Below are positions 8,294-17,326 of a stretch of DNA of 64,000 nt, in pieces. The notes under the pieces were generated by a model. The model was given only the letters and a program-made list of their open reading frames with translations, was not told the origin of the DNA and ran no database searches. The stretch's first letter is position 1. Each line of letters begins with the position of its first letter. Location of the stretch: assembly GCF_004365175.1 (NCBI RefSeq), contig NZ_SOCE01000001.1, positions 5,489,098 through 5,553,097 of the forward strand, given 5' to 3'. Origin of the DNA: Kribbella voronezhensis (GTDB lineage: Bacteria; Actinomycetota; Actinomycetes; Propionibacteriales; Kribbellaceae). The translations under genes were made by a program, and so were the position numbers.

Positions 8294-9114
8294 CGTTCGA
8301 TCCCATCTCGAGGGTTCACTGTCGGGGTAGCTCCAGGCTTGGTCCGCTCCTGGCGAGCCGGTTGACCTGCGGCCGGCCGCGCCGCGGGGCCGACGTGGCC
8401 ACCACCGTACTTTCTGATTTCGACCGGCACGCCACCGAGTTCGGTGAGTTCGGCGACACCAGTGGGCTGACGCAGGCCGTCCGACAAGCTGATGCACGCC
8501 GCTCGCGCGGCGACGCGGGCCTGCCTGGGCTGACGCGGATCGCGCTCGATCTCGTACAGGGGAGTCGTCCGGGTCTTGACCTCGATCGACTCCCGCGAAT
8601 GGATCTGTAGCTCGACGAGTTCGCCTTCACAGCGCAGGAAGGTGTGCAGTCCCTTGTACCTGCTGCCGTCGACATACGAGTGGTGTGCGGACTCCATCGT
8701 CCAGCCCTTCGCCTGCAGGTCGCGCACGATGTCGGTGGCTGCGGCGACGAGATCATCAGGCTCCGGGACGACGATGGTGTAGCGCAGCAGGTCCTCGGGC
8801 GAGAGGACACGCCCGGAGTTGTCGAACTTGCTGAGCTTGCGGGCCAGCGACTGCGGCGACTTCATCCGGTGCTGCAGGTGATGCGGCTCGATGCCCGACG
8901 GCACAACTTCGGTGAAGTCCGCCGTCACGCGGCGTTCGACCTCGGCAGCCCGTCTCAGCATCGCCAGGCTGCGGACGGCCGCGCTTTCATCGAACTGGAC
9001 GGCGATCTCGGTCTTGGTGGGGAGGGGGTCGCCCCAGTCGAGGGGGCGGTGGGTGGTGAGGCGGGCGTGCAGGTCGCGTGGCTCCGGTAGGTCGTCCAGT
9101 TCTGGCGGCGGCAT
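8290..9114 (-). CDS. RelA/SpoT-fold nucleotidyl/pyrophosphate transferase-like protein
   Basis: A 274-residue protein whose middle (about residues 75-200) resembles the RelA/SpoT synthetase fold in the divergent form found in phages and polymorphic toxins. Recognisable elements are RMKSPQSLARKL, SPEDLLRYTIVV, SRYKGLHTFLR and ELVELQIHS, followed by TPLYE. The Lys/Arg patch, the Tyr-x-Gly-x-His and the Glu-x-Gln motif are the usual substrate-binding signatures. There is no HD hydrolase domain and no TGS/ACT region, so it is not a housekeeping Rel. Relatives make (p)ppGpp/(p)ppApp or pyrophosphorylate tRNA; which applies here is unknown. The C-terminal 60 residues are Pro/Arg-rich and likely disordered. 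Confidence 0.7.
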   Translation of the reverse strand: MPPPELDDLPEPRDLHARLTTHRPLDWGDPLPTKTEIAVQFDESAAVRSLAMLRRAAEVERRVTADFTEVVPSGIEPHHLQHRMKSPQSLARKLSKFDNSGRVLSPEDLLRYTIVVPEPDDLVAAATDIVRDLQAKGWTMESAHHSYVDGSRYKGLHTFLRCEGELVELQIHSRESIEVKTRTTPLYEIERDPRQPRQARVAARAACISLSDGLRQPTGVAELTELGGVPVEIRKYGGGHVGPAARPAAGQPARQERTKPGATPTVNPRDGIER

Positions 9115-9189
9115 CGGAATCTCCCCAGTCGATTTCGTTGCTTCGACGGTAGTCAGCCGGGGCGCGGCTGTGGGGCGACTTCGGCAATC

Positions 9190-9198
9190 TGTGGATAA
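9190..9198 (-). promoter_or_regulatory. DnaA-box-like 9-mer upstream of ECF sigma gene
   Basis: TGTGGATAA here is the exact reverse complement of the classical DnaA box TTATCCACA. It sits in the divergent gap between the RelA/SpoT-like gene and the ECF sigma gene. A second copy is present at 56794, also upstream of a sigma factor gene. Binding is not shown; one 9-mer can arise by chance. Confidence 0.35.
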
Positions 9199-9332
9199 CC
9201 GTGGTCCGGCTCGGCTGATTGCGATCGGGTTGCCGGTTCGCTGCGACCATGACCCGGTGACTGCGGTTTCGTTGACTTGGTGGCGGGACCCAACCGGACC
9301 GGGCGTTCGCGGGTAGACAGGGTGTGTCGACG

Positions 9333-9839
9333 ATGACGGATGAGCGAGCGGGTGCCACGGCTCCGCCCGCGGACGGTGCGGCGTTCGTCGACTGGGTGCG
9401 TCCGCATCTGGCCGCGATGGCGAGGCTGGCCGCGCGGCTCGCGGTCGGAGCCGATCGCGACGACATCGTCCAGGAGTCGCTGGCCCGCGCGTGGATGAAG
9501 CGACAGCAGTACGACGCGTCCCGTGGTACGGCGTCGTCGTGGCTGCTGGCGATCACGGCCGACCAGGCTCGCAAGGCAGCCCGGCGACTGCGGCCGGTCG
9601 CGGAGCTCGGCGACCACGATGCCGCCGAAGCCCGGCCGGACGTGGAAGCGCGAGTGGACGTGGACCAGGCGCTCGCCAGGTTGTCCGCCCGGCAGCGACT
9701 GGCTGTGGACTGCTACTACTTCGCCGACCTGTCGATCGGTGACACGGCGGCGGTGATGGGGTGCTCCGAGGGCACCGTCAAATCAACTCTTTCCGATGCG
9801 CGGGCCCGCCTGCGCTCCTTGCTGGAGGTCAGCGAATGA
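9333..9839 (+). CDS. ECF-type RNA polymerase sigma factor
   Basis: A sigma-70 family protein of about 168 residues with region 2 (VRPHLAAMARLAARL, then DDIVQESLARAW and YDASRGTASSWLLAI) and region 4 (LSARQRLAVDCYYFADLSIGDTAAVMGCSEGTVKSTLSDARARL). ATG 9333 is favoured because AGACAGGG lies about ten bases upstream; GTG 9324 in the same frame is nearly on top of that motif. The gene overlaps the next by ATGA. That layout, with a one-TM protein directly after an ECF factor, is the standard sigma/anti-sigma arrangement. The RHS operon downstream is the nearest candidate target. Confidence 0.85.
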   Translation: MTDERAGATAPPADGAAFVDWVRPHLAAMARLAARLAVGADRDDIVQESLARAWMKRQQYDASRGTASSWLLAITADQARKAARRLRPVAELGDHDAAEARPDVEARVDVDQALARLSARQRLAVDCYYFADLSIGDTAAVMGCSEGTVKSTLSDARARLRSLLEVSE

Positions 9840-10876
9840 GCCCGAGCGACGAGGTCGACGACCTGCTGACGAAGGCCGGTGCCGACTGGCGGGCCGGTCA
9901 GCCGTCCCCGCCCGAACCCGACCTGTCCCGGATCGTCCCGGCGAAGAAGGCGCGCCGCTGGCTCGTCCCGGCGCTGGCCGCCGCCAGCGTCGCGGCGATC
10001 GCGACGGCCGCTCTGATCGTCCTGCCGGACAAGCACCAGCCTTCCGTTGCCCAGGGCAAGCAGCCCGCAGCGTCGACGGCGCTGGGTTCGATCGCCGGGG
10101 CCAAGAAGCATCCGCTGCAGGTGCGGGTCGGTGACCGGGTCCAGGTCGACGGCGAGGTGGTCGCCGCTCCGGGCAAACCGGTCGTCTACTGCTTCCCCGT
10201 CGTGACGAGCCTCCCGGCCGTGGTCGGCCAGGGTCCCAAGCCGGCGAAATGTGAGCAGGGTGCCGAGCTCGTGCTGACCGGGGTCGACGTGGACCGGCTG
10301 ACCGATCTGTCCACGGTGCAGGGCGTGAAGGCCGGATTCGCCCACCTGGAAGGGAGCTGGGGCGGCGACAAGATCGCGGTCGACAAGCAGGGTCCCGTCG
10401 TGGCGACGCCGGATGCCGGGCCCAAGGTTCCGTGCGCCGCACCGCCAGGCGGCTGGAAGCCAGGCACCTCCGACAATCTGGTCACCCCCGCCGTCGCGGC
10501 CTTCGTCGACGCGCGCCCGAACCAGTTGCAGGAGCTGTCCATCGGCCGGGCGAACGGCGACGGCTCCCCGAGCGTCCTGATCGTCGGCGTGGCGCACGGC
10601 GATCCCGCCCAGCTCCGCCAGCTCCTCGCGCCGGTCTTCAAGGGCAACCTGTGCGTCACCAAGGTCAAGCTCAGCAAGACCGAGGTCGACAAACTCCGCG
10701 ACCGGGTCGGCGCCATTCCGCCCGCCGTACTCCGTCCCCTCAGCTACGGCGGCAGCGTCGGCAACCATCCGATCAACATCACCCTCCGCATCCTGGACGA
10801 CCAGGCCCTCACCGCCCTCGAACCCCTAGGCCTGGACAACCTCACCATCACCCCGATCATCCGCCCGGTGAACTGA
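9836..10876 (+). CDS. Membrane-anchored protein, probable anti-sigma partner
   Basis: A 346-residue protein with a cytoplasmic N-terminus of about 40 residues (DEVDDLLTKAGADWRAGQPSPPEPDLSRI), one membrane helix at about 42-62 (WLVPALAAASVAAIATAALIVL) and a large extracytoplasmic domain. No zinc-binding HxxxCxxC anti-sigma motif is present in the N-terminal region. Anti-sigma function is therefore inferred from the ATGA overlap with the ECF gene and the topology alone. The outer domain contains several cysteines (for example YCFPV, KCEQGAE, PCAAPPGG and LCVTKV), suggesting disulphides. It could be a sensor for the envelope. Confidence 0.7.
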   Translation: MSPSDEVDDLLTKAGADWRAGQPSPPEPDLSRIVPAKKARRWLVPALAAASVAAIATAALIVLPDKHQPSVAQGKQPAASTALGSIAGAKKHPLQVRVGDRVQVDGEVVAAPGKPVVYCFPVVTSLPAVVGQGPKPAKCEQGAELVLTGVDVDRLTDLSTVQGVKAGFAHLEGSWGGDKIAVDKQGPVVATPDAGPKVPCAAPPGGWKPGTSDNLVTPAVAAFVDARPNQLQELSIGRANGDGSPSVLIVGVAHGDPAQLRQLLAPVFKGNLCVTKVKLSKTEVDKLRDRVGAIPPAVLRPLSYGGSVGNHPINITLRILDDQALTALEPLGLDNLTITPIIRPVN

Positions 10877-11036
10877 GGACGGGGCCCACGCCGGACGACA
10901 GAACCGGCGCGAAATCCACCTCTTCGACCGGGATCGAATACCCGTGCCAGGGGGCTTCGAGGTCGGTCGAATGTGTTGCGATCCGGCGCAGACCGGATTG
11001 AACTCAGCGGGTCAACTACCACGCTGGGAGGGCCCC

Positions 11037-14000
11037 ATGGGCAACCGCAGGCTGCATCCTGTGACGATCCGGCGAGCCAGGATCGCGCTGGCTACGCTGC
11101 TGAGTACAAGTGTGATCGTCTCGATGCACGGATTGCAGGCGACCGCGGTCCCGCAGCCGAAGCACGACGACGTGAGCTTCAGCACCAGCAAGCCGAAGTC
11201 GGTCTCGGGCAAGACGTTGCGAGCCGAGCCCGGGGTCGCGGACCTGGACGCTCAGCGTGCCCTGACGAGCACACCGACGGTCAACTGGCCGAAGCCCGCC
11301 GTTGCCGAGGTCACCGTGCCCACCGCGGGACTCAAGGCCACCTCGACGGTTCAGGCAACCGGAATGCCGGTGAAGGTCGGTGCCGTTGCCGCAGGCACCG
11401 GTCGAGCGCTCGCTGCCGCGAGCCCGGCCAAGGTGAGGGTCGACCTCCTCGGACAGCGCAAGGACCAGCTCCTGGTCCAGGTCGCCCGGTCCGACGGCCG
11501 GAGCGCGGCCGGCCGAATCGCGTTGAGTGTCGACTACTCCCGCTTCAAACAAGCCTTCGGCGCCGACTGGGGCAGCCGGCTGCGCGTGGTCCAGCTTCCG
11601 TCGTGCGCCCTGACGACACCGGAGAAGGCGGCCTGTGCCGGCATCCCGCTGCCCACTCACAACGACGGGACAGGTGAGCTGTCGGCAGATGTCACCGCTG
11701 CCCCCGCCAACACCTTGTACGCCGTACAGGCGGGTGCTTCGGGCGCGGACGGGGACACTGGCGCCACCAGCCTGAGCCCGACCGCGACCTGGCAGGTGGG
11801 CGGCTCATCCGGTGACTTCAACTGGAACTACCCGCTGCAGGTGCCGCCGAGCCTGGGCGGTCCGAAGCCGGATCTCGGCATCGCCTACTCGTCGGGCAGC
11901 CTCGACGGCCGGACGACCACGGCGAACAACCAGTCGTCGTGGGTCGGCGCCGGGTTCGACTTCGCCCCGGGCGGATCGATCGAACGACGCTACGCCTCGT
12001 GCGCGACGAAGTCGGAGCAGAACGGCAACAACGGCACCAAGGTCGTGGGCGACCTGTGCTGGGCCACCGACAACGCGATGCTGAGCCTGAACGGCACCGG
12101 CGGCGAACTCGTTCAGGACGACAGCTCCGGCAGTTGGCATCCGCGCGGTGACGACGGCACCAAGATCGAGCGGGTGAAGGACCCGGCCAAGCACAACGGG
12201 GACGCCGACGGCGAGTACTGGATCGTGACCAGCAAGGACGGGACGAAGTACTACTTCGGCCTGAACCAGCTGCCGGGTTACGACACCGCAGTGAACAAGG
12301 AGGAGACCAAGTCGGCCTTCACCGTTCCGGTGTACGGCAACAACGACAAGGAGCCCTGCCACCAGACGGTCTTCGCGGACTCGTACTGCAACCAGGCCTA
12401 CCGATGGAACCTGGACTATGTCGTCGACGTGCACGGCAACACCATGAGCCTGTTCTACGACACCGAATCGAACTACTACTCCCGCAACGCCACCGCGACC
12501 ACCGTCAGCTCCTACACCAGGGCCGGCAACGTCAAGCGGATCGAGTACGGCCAGCGCGACGGTGAGGTCTTCTCCGGCAAGGCGGTCGGGCGGGTCCAGT
12601 TCAACACCGCGGAACGGTGCCTCAACACCTGTACGGCGAGCGACTACCCGGACACCCCGCTGGACCAGGAATGCACCAGTCCGACGAACTGCAACAACAA
12701 GTTCAGCCCGACGTTCTGGACCAAGAAGCGGCTGGACAAGATCACCACGGAAGTCTGGCGGGACGGCTCGTTCGCGCCGGTCAGCTCGTGGCGGATGCAG
12801 CAGACCTACCTGAAGGGCGACAACGAGCGGGCCGGGTTGTGGCTCGACGGAATCAGCAACACCGGACTGCTCGGCACGGCCGTCCAGTTGCCCGCGATCA
12901 CTTTCGCCAGCACGATGCTGGCCAACCGGGTCGCGGGTTCGGCCGGAACGAAGCTGGAATGGCCCCGGATCAAGGCGATCAAGTACGGCACCGGTGGTGA
13001 GATCTCGGTCAACTACAAGACGCCTGACTGCAGTCTGCCCGGTAACGTACCGGCGCCGGACACCAACGGAAAGCTGTGCCATCCGATCAAGTGGACCCCG
13101 ACCGGGCAGGCCGAGCGGGAGGACTGGTTCAACAAGTACGTCATCGACAACGTGACCGAGTCCGACCTGACCACGGGCAACGAGCCGATGGTCACCAGCC
13201 TCGAGTACCTGACGCCGCCGGCCTGGCGCTTCGACGAGGAGGACGGCCTGGTCGAGATCGGGCAGAAGACGTGGTCGCAATGGCGTGGGTTCGGCAAGGT
13301 CAGGGTGACCAAGGGAACCGTGGCGGGCAAGCAGGACGTCGAGGAGAACACTTACTTCCGCGGGATGGACGGAGACCGGACCGCGGCCGGCGGCGTCAAG
13401 ACCGAGACCGTTGAGGACAGCAACCATGTGAAGCTCGCCGACCTGAATCCGCTGTCCGGCCAGCGCCGTGAGCAGATCGTCTACGACGGGACCGCGATAG
13501 CCGATCGCAGCATCACCGACGAGTGGGTGTCAGCACCCACCGCGACCCGGGTCCGTCCGTGGGGTACGACCAGTTCGTACCAGGTGCAGGAGAAGAAGAC
13601 CTGGCAGGAGCAAGTGGTCAGCGGCGGTACCCGGAAGAGTGCCAGCACGAACGTCTATGCGGAGAAGAACGACCCGGATGGTGTGCCGGTCGGTGTGCTG
13701 AAGCAGACCAGTGATCAGGGCGACCTGGCCACTGCCGCGGACGACAGTTGTACGACGTTCACCTATGCGGCCAATCCGGCGAAGGGACTGTCCGAGGTCA
13801 TCGTGCGTAAGCGGACTGTCTCGGTCACCTGCGACCAGCCCGCGACCAACGCGCAGGTGCTGGCAGACGAGCTGACCGGCTACGACAACGCCGCGGCGGG
13901 CACTGTGGTCCGCGGCGATCAGACCTCGAAGCAACGGCTGTCCGGATTCACGCCGGACGGGGCGCCGACGTACCAGACCGTCACCACGTCGAGCTACGAC

Positions 14001-17000
14001 GCCTACGGCCGGGTCGAGAGCACGAAAGATGCCGTCGGCAACGAGTCCAAGGTGCAGTACGTGCCGGCCACCGGCCCGGTGACGGCGACCAAGGTGATCC
14101 AGCCGAACGGTCAGACCAGTACGACGGAGGTGGATCCGGGCAACGGCCTGACCACGGCGGTCACCGACCCGGCCGGCCGCAGGACGGTGACGGCTCACGA
14201 CGGCCTCGGCCGGGTGACGAAGATCTGGCAGCCGGGCAGGACCACCTCGCAGACCCCGAACACGGAGTACCAGTACCTGGTCCGGACCGACGGTGCCGGC
14301 GTGGTGACCACCAAGACGCTGAAGGCCGACGGCGTCGGGGTCGACACCAGTTATGAGCTGCAGGACGGACTGATGCGCAAGATCCAGACGCAGGCGCCGT
14401 CGAAGGACGGCGTCGGGCGGCTGATCACCGACTACGTCTACGACTCGAAGGGTCTGCAGAGCAAGCAGAACGGGCCGTTCTACAACGAGGCACCGCCTGG
14501 CACCGACTACTTCGAACCCAACGAGGAGGAACTGCCGGCGCAGAAGGTCACCGAGTACGACAACCAGGACCGCCCGGTGAAGGAGAGCTTCGTCTCCGAG
14601 GACCAGGTCCAGTGGAGCGTCGATCACCTCAACGGCGCCGACCGGCAGACGATCGACCCGCCGACCGGTGAGCAGGCGACCACCCGGATCAACGATGTCC
14701 AGGGCCGCATGATCGAGCAGCGCCAGTACCTCGGTGACTCGGCCACAGGCCCCTACGACAGCACCTTCTACACCTACCACCCGGCCGGTCAGCTGGCGAC
14801 GGTGAAGGACCCGGCGGGCAACCTGTGGAAGTTCGACTACGACGTGCGCGGCCGCAAGATCCGCAGTCAGGATCCCGACACCGGCGTCACGACGTACGAG
14901 TACAACGATCTCGATCAGGTCGTCTCCCAGAAGGACGGCCGGGGAACGGTGCTGTCGTACAGCTACGACAACGCGGGGCGGAAGACCGCCGTTTACAAGG
15001 GACTCGTGCAGACGGCTGCCAACATGCTGAGCGAATGGAAGTACGACTCGATCAAACCGGGCTCGCTGACCAGCTCCACCCGCTACGTCAACGGCAACGC
15101 CTACACGACCAGGGTGACCGGCTACAGCGAAGCGGACGGCAAGCCGACCGGTACCGAACTGGTCATCCCTGCCTCGGAAGGCGCACTGGCCGGGACCTAC
15201 CCGATCGGCAAGACCTACACCCCTGACGGGCAGCTCGACACCACCTCGGTGCCCGCGGTCGGTGGACTGCCGAAGGAGGACCTCAAGGTCGGCTACAACG
15301 CGCAGAACCAGCCGAGCACGCTGACCGGCGCGGACACCTACATCACCCAGACCTCGTACACGGCCTTCGGCGAGACGTCCGGCATCACGATGTCGCGGAA
15401 CGGTCAGCCGGTCCAGCAGGTGTTCGACTACGACGAGGTCACCCGCCGCCTGTCCCGGGCCGTGACGAAGTCGGAGACCAAGAAGTACGCCGACCTCAAC
15501 TACACCTACGATGCCGCCGGCAACATCACGCAGCTCACCGACGTCGCCGCGGAGTCCAGTGGTGAGAGCGACGACACCCAGTGCTTCGGATACGACGCCT
15601 TCCGCCGGATGACTCAGGCCTGGACCCCGGCCGACGGGAACTGCGCGGCCGCGCCGGACAAGGCCAAGCTGGGCGGTCCCGCGCCGTACTGGCACAGCTG
15701 GACGTTCGACAAGTCCGGCAACCGCAAGACCGAGACCCGGACCACGGCGACGGGTGCGACCACCAGCACCTACAGCTACCCGACGAACGGAGTGCAGCCG
15801 CACTCGCTCCTCAAGGTCACCAACGGGGCGAACACCAACCAGTACACCTACGACGCGGCCGGAAACCTCAAGACCCGGACCCTGAACGACGCCGGCGAGA
15901 CCTCGACCTTCGACGACGAGGGGCACCTCAGCACTGTCGTTGCCGGGAGCAAGTCGACGTCCTATCTGTACGACGCCGACGGCAACCGGTTGATCCGGCG
16001 CGACCCGACCGGAACCACGCTGTACCTCGACGGCACCGAGTTGTTGATGAAACCGGACAAGACCGTGGTCGGCACCCGGTACTACTCCTACGGCGGACAG
16101 ACTGTTGCCGTCCGCAAGGGAGCGAGCGACCTGAGCTGGCTCAGCACCGACAACCACGGCACGGCCAACCTGAGCATCGACGCCACCACCCTGGTCGGCC
16201 AGAAGCGCCGGTCCACGCCGTACGGCGAGCTCCGTGGCGCCGTACCGGCCAGCTGGCCGGGGCAGCGAGGATTCGTCGGCGGGACCAACGACGACTCCAC
16301 CGGTCTGACCCATCTGGGTGCCCGCGAGTACGACCCGACGATCGGCCGGTTCATCTCGGTCGACCCGGTGGCCGACTTCAACGATCCGCAGCAACTCAAC
16401 GGCTATGCCTATGCCAACAACAATCCCGTGAGCTTCAGCGACGCCGACGGTCAACGGACGGTCACCGAGACGATCACGGTGATGAAGACGGTCACCTACG
16501 TGATCACCAAGCGCATAGTGGAGTACCAGAAGGTCCGGATCCTGGTGCACGCGTGGGTGGCCGTGCTGGGTGCGCTGGCGACGATGGCGAAGGCTCTCGG
16601 GATGTACGCGCTGGGTGCGGTGCTCGGTGCCTACAAGGCGCACTACGAGACGGTCGAGAAGAAGATCGTCCGGATCATCCATCAACTGGTGAAACAGCTG
16701 ATCAGGGTGGTCAAGAAGATCCAGCGCTACGTCGGTCCGGACGAACGCGAGGACCTGAATCAGATGATGAAGGCCGCCACCTCCCTGACCGACCCGAGCC
16801 AGGGCGCGAACAGCCTGTGGAAGATGAGTGCCCTGCTCGACGACTTCGCCAACGCCTCCCACAAGTGGGCGGTCGCGGCGAAGGTGATCACCGACCAGCC
16901 CAAGGGCGGTGGTGGCGGCGCGAGTGGTGGCGGGGAACCCGACCCGTACGGCGGCGCCTCGATCCACGGACAGGACCCGGGCGAGGACTCCGACGACAAG

Positions 17001-17324
17001 GCGACCGCGATGATCCTCGGCGGGATGGGCGGCGGAGCCCTGGCCCTGCTGTGCCTTCCGGCGGCCATTGCGTGCGGGGCCGCCGCCGCCATCACCGTCG
17101 GTATCGGCGGCGCCGGACTCGGCGCATGGACGGGCAACGCGACCTTCAACTACGTCAACGGCGCCGATGGCAAGGCGCACTGGGAGCGGCTGTGGGCGCC
17201 GCATGTCCTGAACACGGGCTTCCTCGAGTGGTGGCTCAAGGTGAACGCGCCGCTGCCGCAACGTCCGGACGCCGATCCGAATCAGCCCTGCAAGCACATC
17301 TATGCGATGGGCGCCGGGTGTTGA
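11037..17324 (+). CDS. Giant secreted RHS/YD-repeat protein with membrane-active-looking C-terminal tip
   Basis: A 2095-residue secreted protein. The signal peptide is residues 1-38 (basic start, hydrophobic core, ATAVPQP). Residues about 258-310 resemble the SpvB/insecticidal-toxin-like N-terminal module. YD repeats run from about 1040 to 1650 (for example YTYDAAGNITQLTD and YLYDADGNRLIRRD). The RHS core signature is at about 1756-1802 (GLTHLGAREYDPTIGRFISVDP, then NNPVSFSDADG). The variable tip, 1806-2095, has helical and hydrophobic segments and ends in a cysteine. ATG 11037 is chosen for GGGAGG five bases upstream and the signal peptide. RHS proteins commonly carry toxins inside a shell. 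No small immunity gene follows; a large lectin protein starts two bases later. Confidence 0.9.
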   Translation: MGNRRLHPVTIRRARIALATLLSTSVIVSMHGLQATAVPQPKHDDVSFSTSKPKSVSGKTLRAEPGVADLDAQRALTSTPTVNWPKPAVAEVTVPTAGLKATSTVQATGMPVKVGAVAAGTGRALAAASPAKVRVDLLGQRKDQLLVQVARSDGRSAAGRIALSVDYSRFKQAFGADWGSRLRVVQLPSCALTTPEKAACAGIPLPTHNDGTGELSADVTAAPANTLYAVQAGASGADGDTGATSLSPTATWQVGGSSGDFNWNYPLQVPPSLGGPKPDLGIAYSSGSLDGRTTTANNQSSWVGAGFDFAPGGSIERRYASCATKSEQNGNNGTKVVGDLCWATDNAMLSLNGTGGELVQDDSSGSWHPRGDDGTKIERVKDPAKHNGDADGEYWIVTSKDGTKYYFGLNQLPGYDTAVNKEETKSAFTVPVYGNNDKEPCHQTVFADSYCNQAYRWNLDYVVDVHGNTMSLFYDTESNYYSRNATATTVSSYTRAGNVKRIEYGQRDGEVFSGKAVGRVQFNTAERCLNTCTASDYPDTPLDQECTSPTNCNNKFSPTFWTKKRLDKITTEVWRDGSFAPVSSWRMQQTYLKGDNERAGLWLDGISNTGLLGTAVQLPAITFASTMLANRVAGSAGTKLEWPRIKAIKYGTGGEISVNYKTPDCSLPGNVPAPDTNGKLCHPIKWTPTGQAEREDWFNKYVIDNVTESDLTTGNEPMVTSLEYLTPPAWRFDEEDGLVEIGQKTWSQWRGFGKVRVTKGTVAGKQDVEENTYFRGMDGDRTAAGGVKTETVEDSNHVKLADLNPLSGQRREQIVYDGTAIADRSITDEWVSAPTATRVRPWGTTSSYQVQEKKTWQEQVVSGGTRKSASTNVYAEKNDPDGVPVGVLKQTSDQGDLATAADDSCTTFTYAANPAKGLSEVIVRKRTVSVTCDQPATNAQVLADELTGYDNAAAGTVVRGDQTSKQRLSGFTPDGAPTYQTVTTSSYDAYGRVESTKDAVGNESKVQYVPATGPVTATKVIQPNGQTSTTEVDPGNGLTTAVTDPAGRRTVTAHDGLGRVTKIWQPGRTTSQTPNTEYQYLVRTDGAGVVTTKTLKADGVGVDTSYELQDGLMRKIQTQAPSKDGVGRLITDYVYDSKGLQSKQNGPFYNEAPPGTDYFEPNEEELPAQKVTEYDNQDRPVKESFVSEDQVQWSVDHLNGADRQTIDPPTGEQATTRINDVQGRMIEQRQYLGDSATGPYDSTFYTYHPAGQLATVKDPAGNLWKFDYDVRGRKIRSQDPDTGVTTYEYNDLDQVVSQKDGRGTVLSYSYDNAGRKTAVYKGLVQTAANMLSEWKYDSIKPGSLTSSTRYVNGNAYTTRVTGYSEADGKPTGTELVIPASEGALAGTYPIGKTYTPDGQLDTTSVPAVGGLPKEDLKVGYNAQNQPSTLTGADTYITQTSYTAFGETSGITMSRNGQPVQQVFDYDEVTRRLSRAVTKSETKKYADLNYTYDAAGNITQLTDVAAESSGESDDTQCFGYDAFRRMTQAWTPADGNCAAAPDKAKLGGPAPYWHSWTFDKSGNRKTETRTTATGATTSTYSYPTNGVQPHSLLKVTNGANTNQYTYDAAGNLKTRTLNDAGETSTFDDEGHLSTVVAGSKSTSYLYDADGNRLIRRDPTGTTLYLDGTELLMKPDKTVVGTRYYSYGGQTVAVRKGASDLSWLSTDNHGTANLSIDATTLVGQKRRSTPYGELRGAVPASWPGQRGFVGGTNDDSTGLTHLGAREYDPTIGRFISVDPVADFNDPQQLNGYAYANNNPVSFSDADGQRTVTETITVMKTVTYVITKRIVEYQKVRILVHAWVAVLGALATMAKALGMYALGAVLGAYKAHYETVEKKIVRIIHQLVKQLIRVVKKIQRYVGPDEREDLNQMMKAATSLTDPSQGANSLWKMSALLDDFANASHKWAVAAKVITDQPKGGGGGASGGGEPDPYGGASIHGQDPGEDSDDKATAMILGGMGGGALALLCLPAAIACGAAAAITVGIGGAGLGAWTGNATFNYVNGADGKAHWERLWAPHVLNTGFLEWWLKVNAPLPQRPDADPNQPCKHIYAMGAGC

Positions 17325-17326
17325 CG

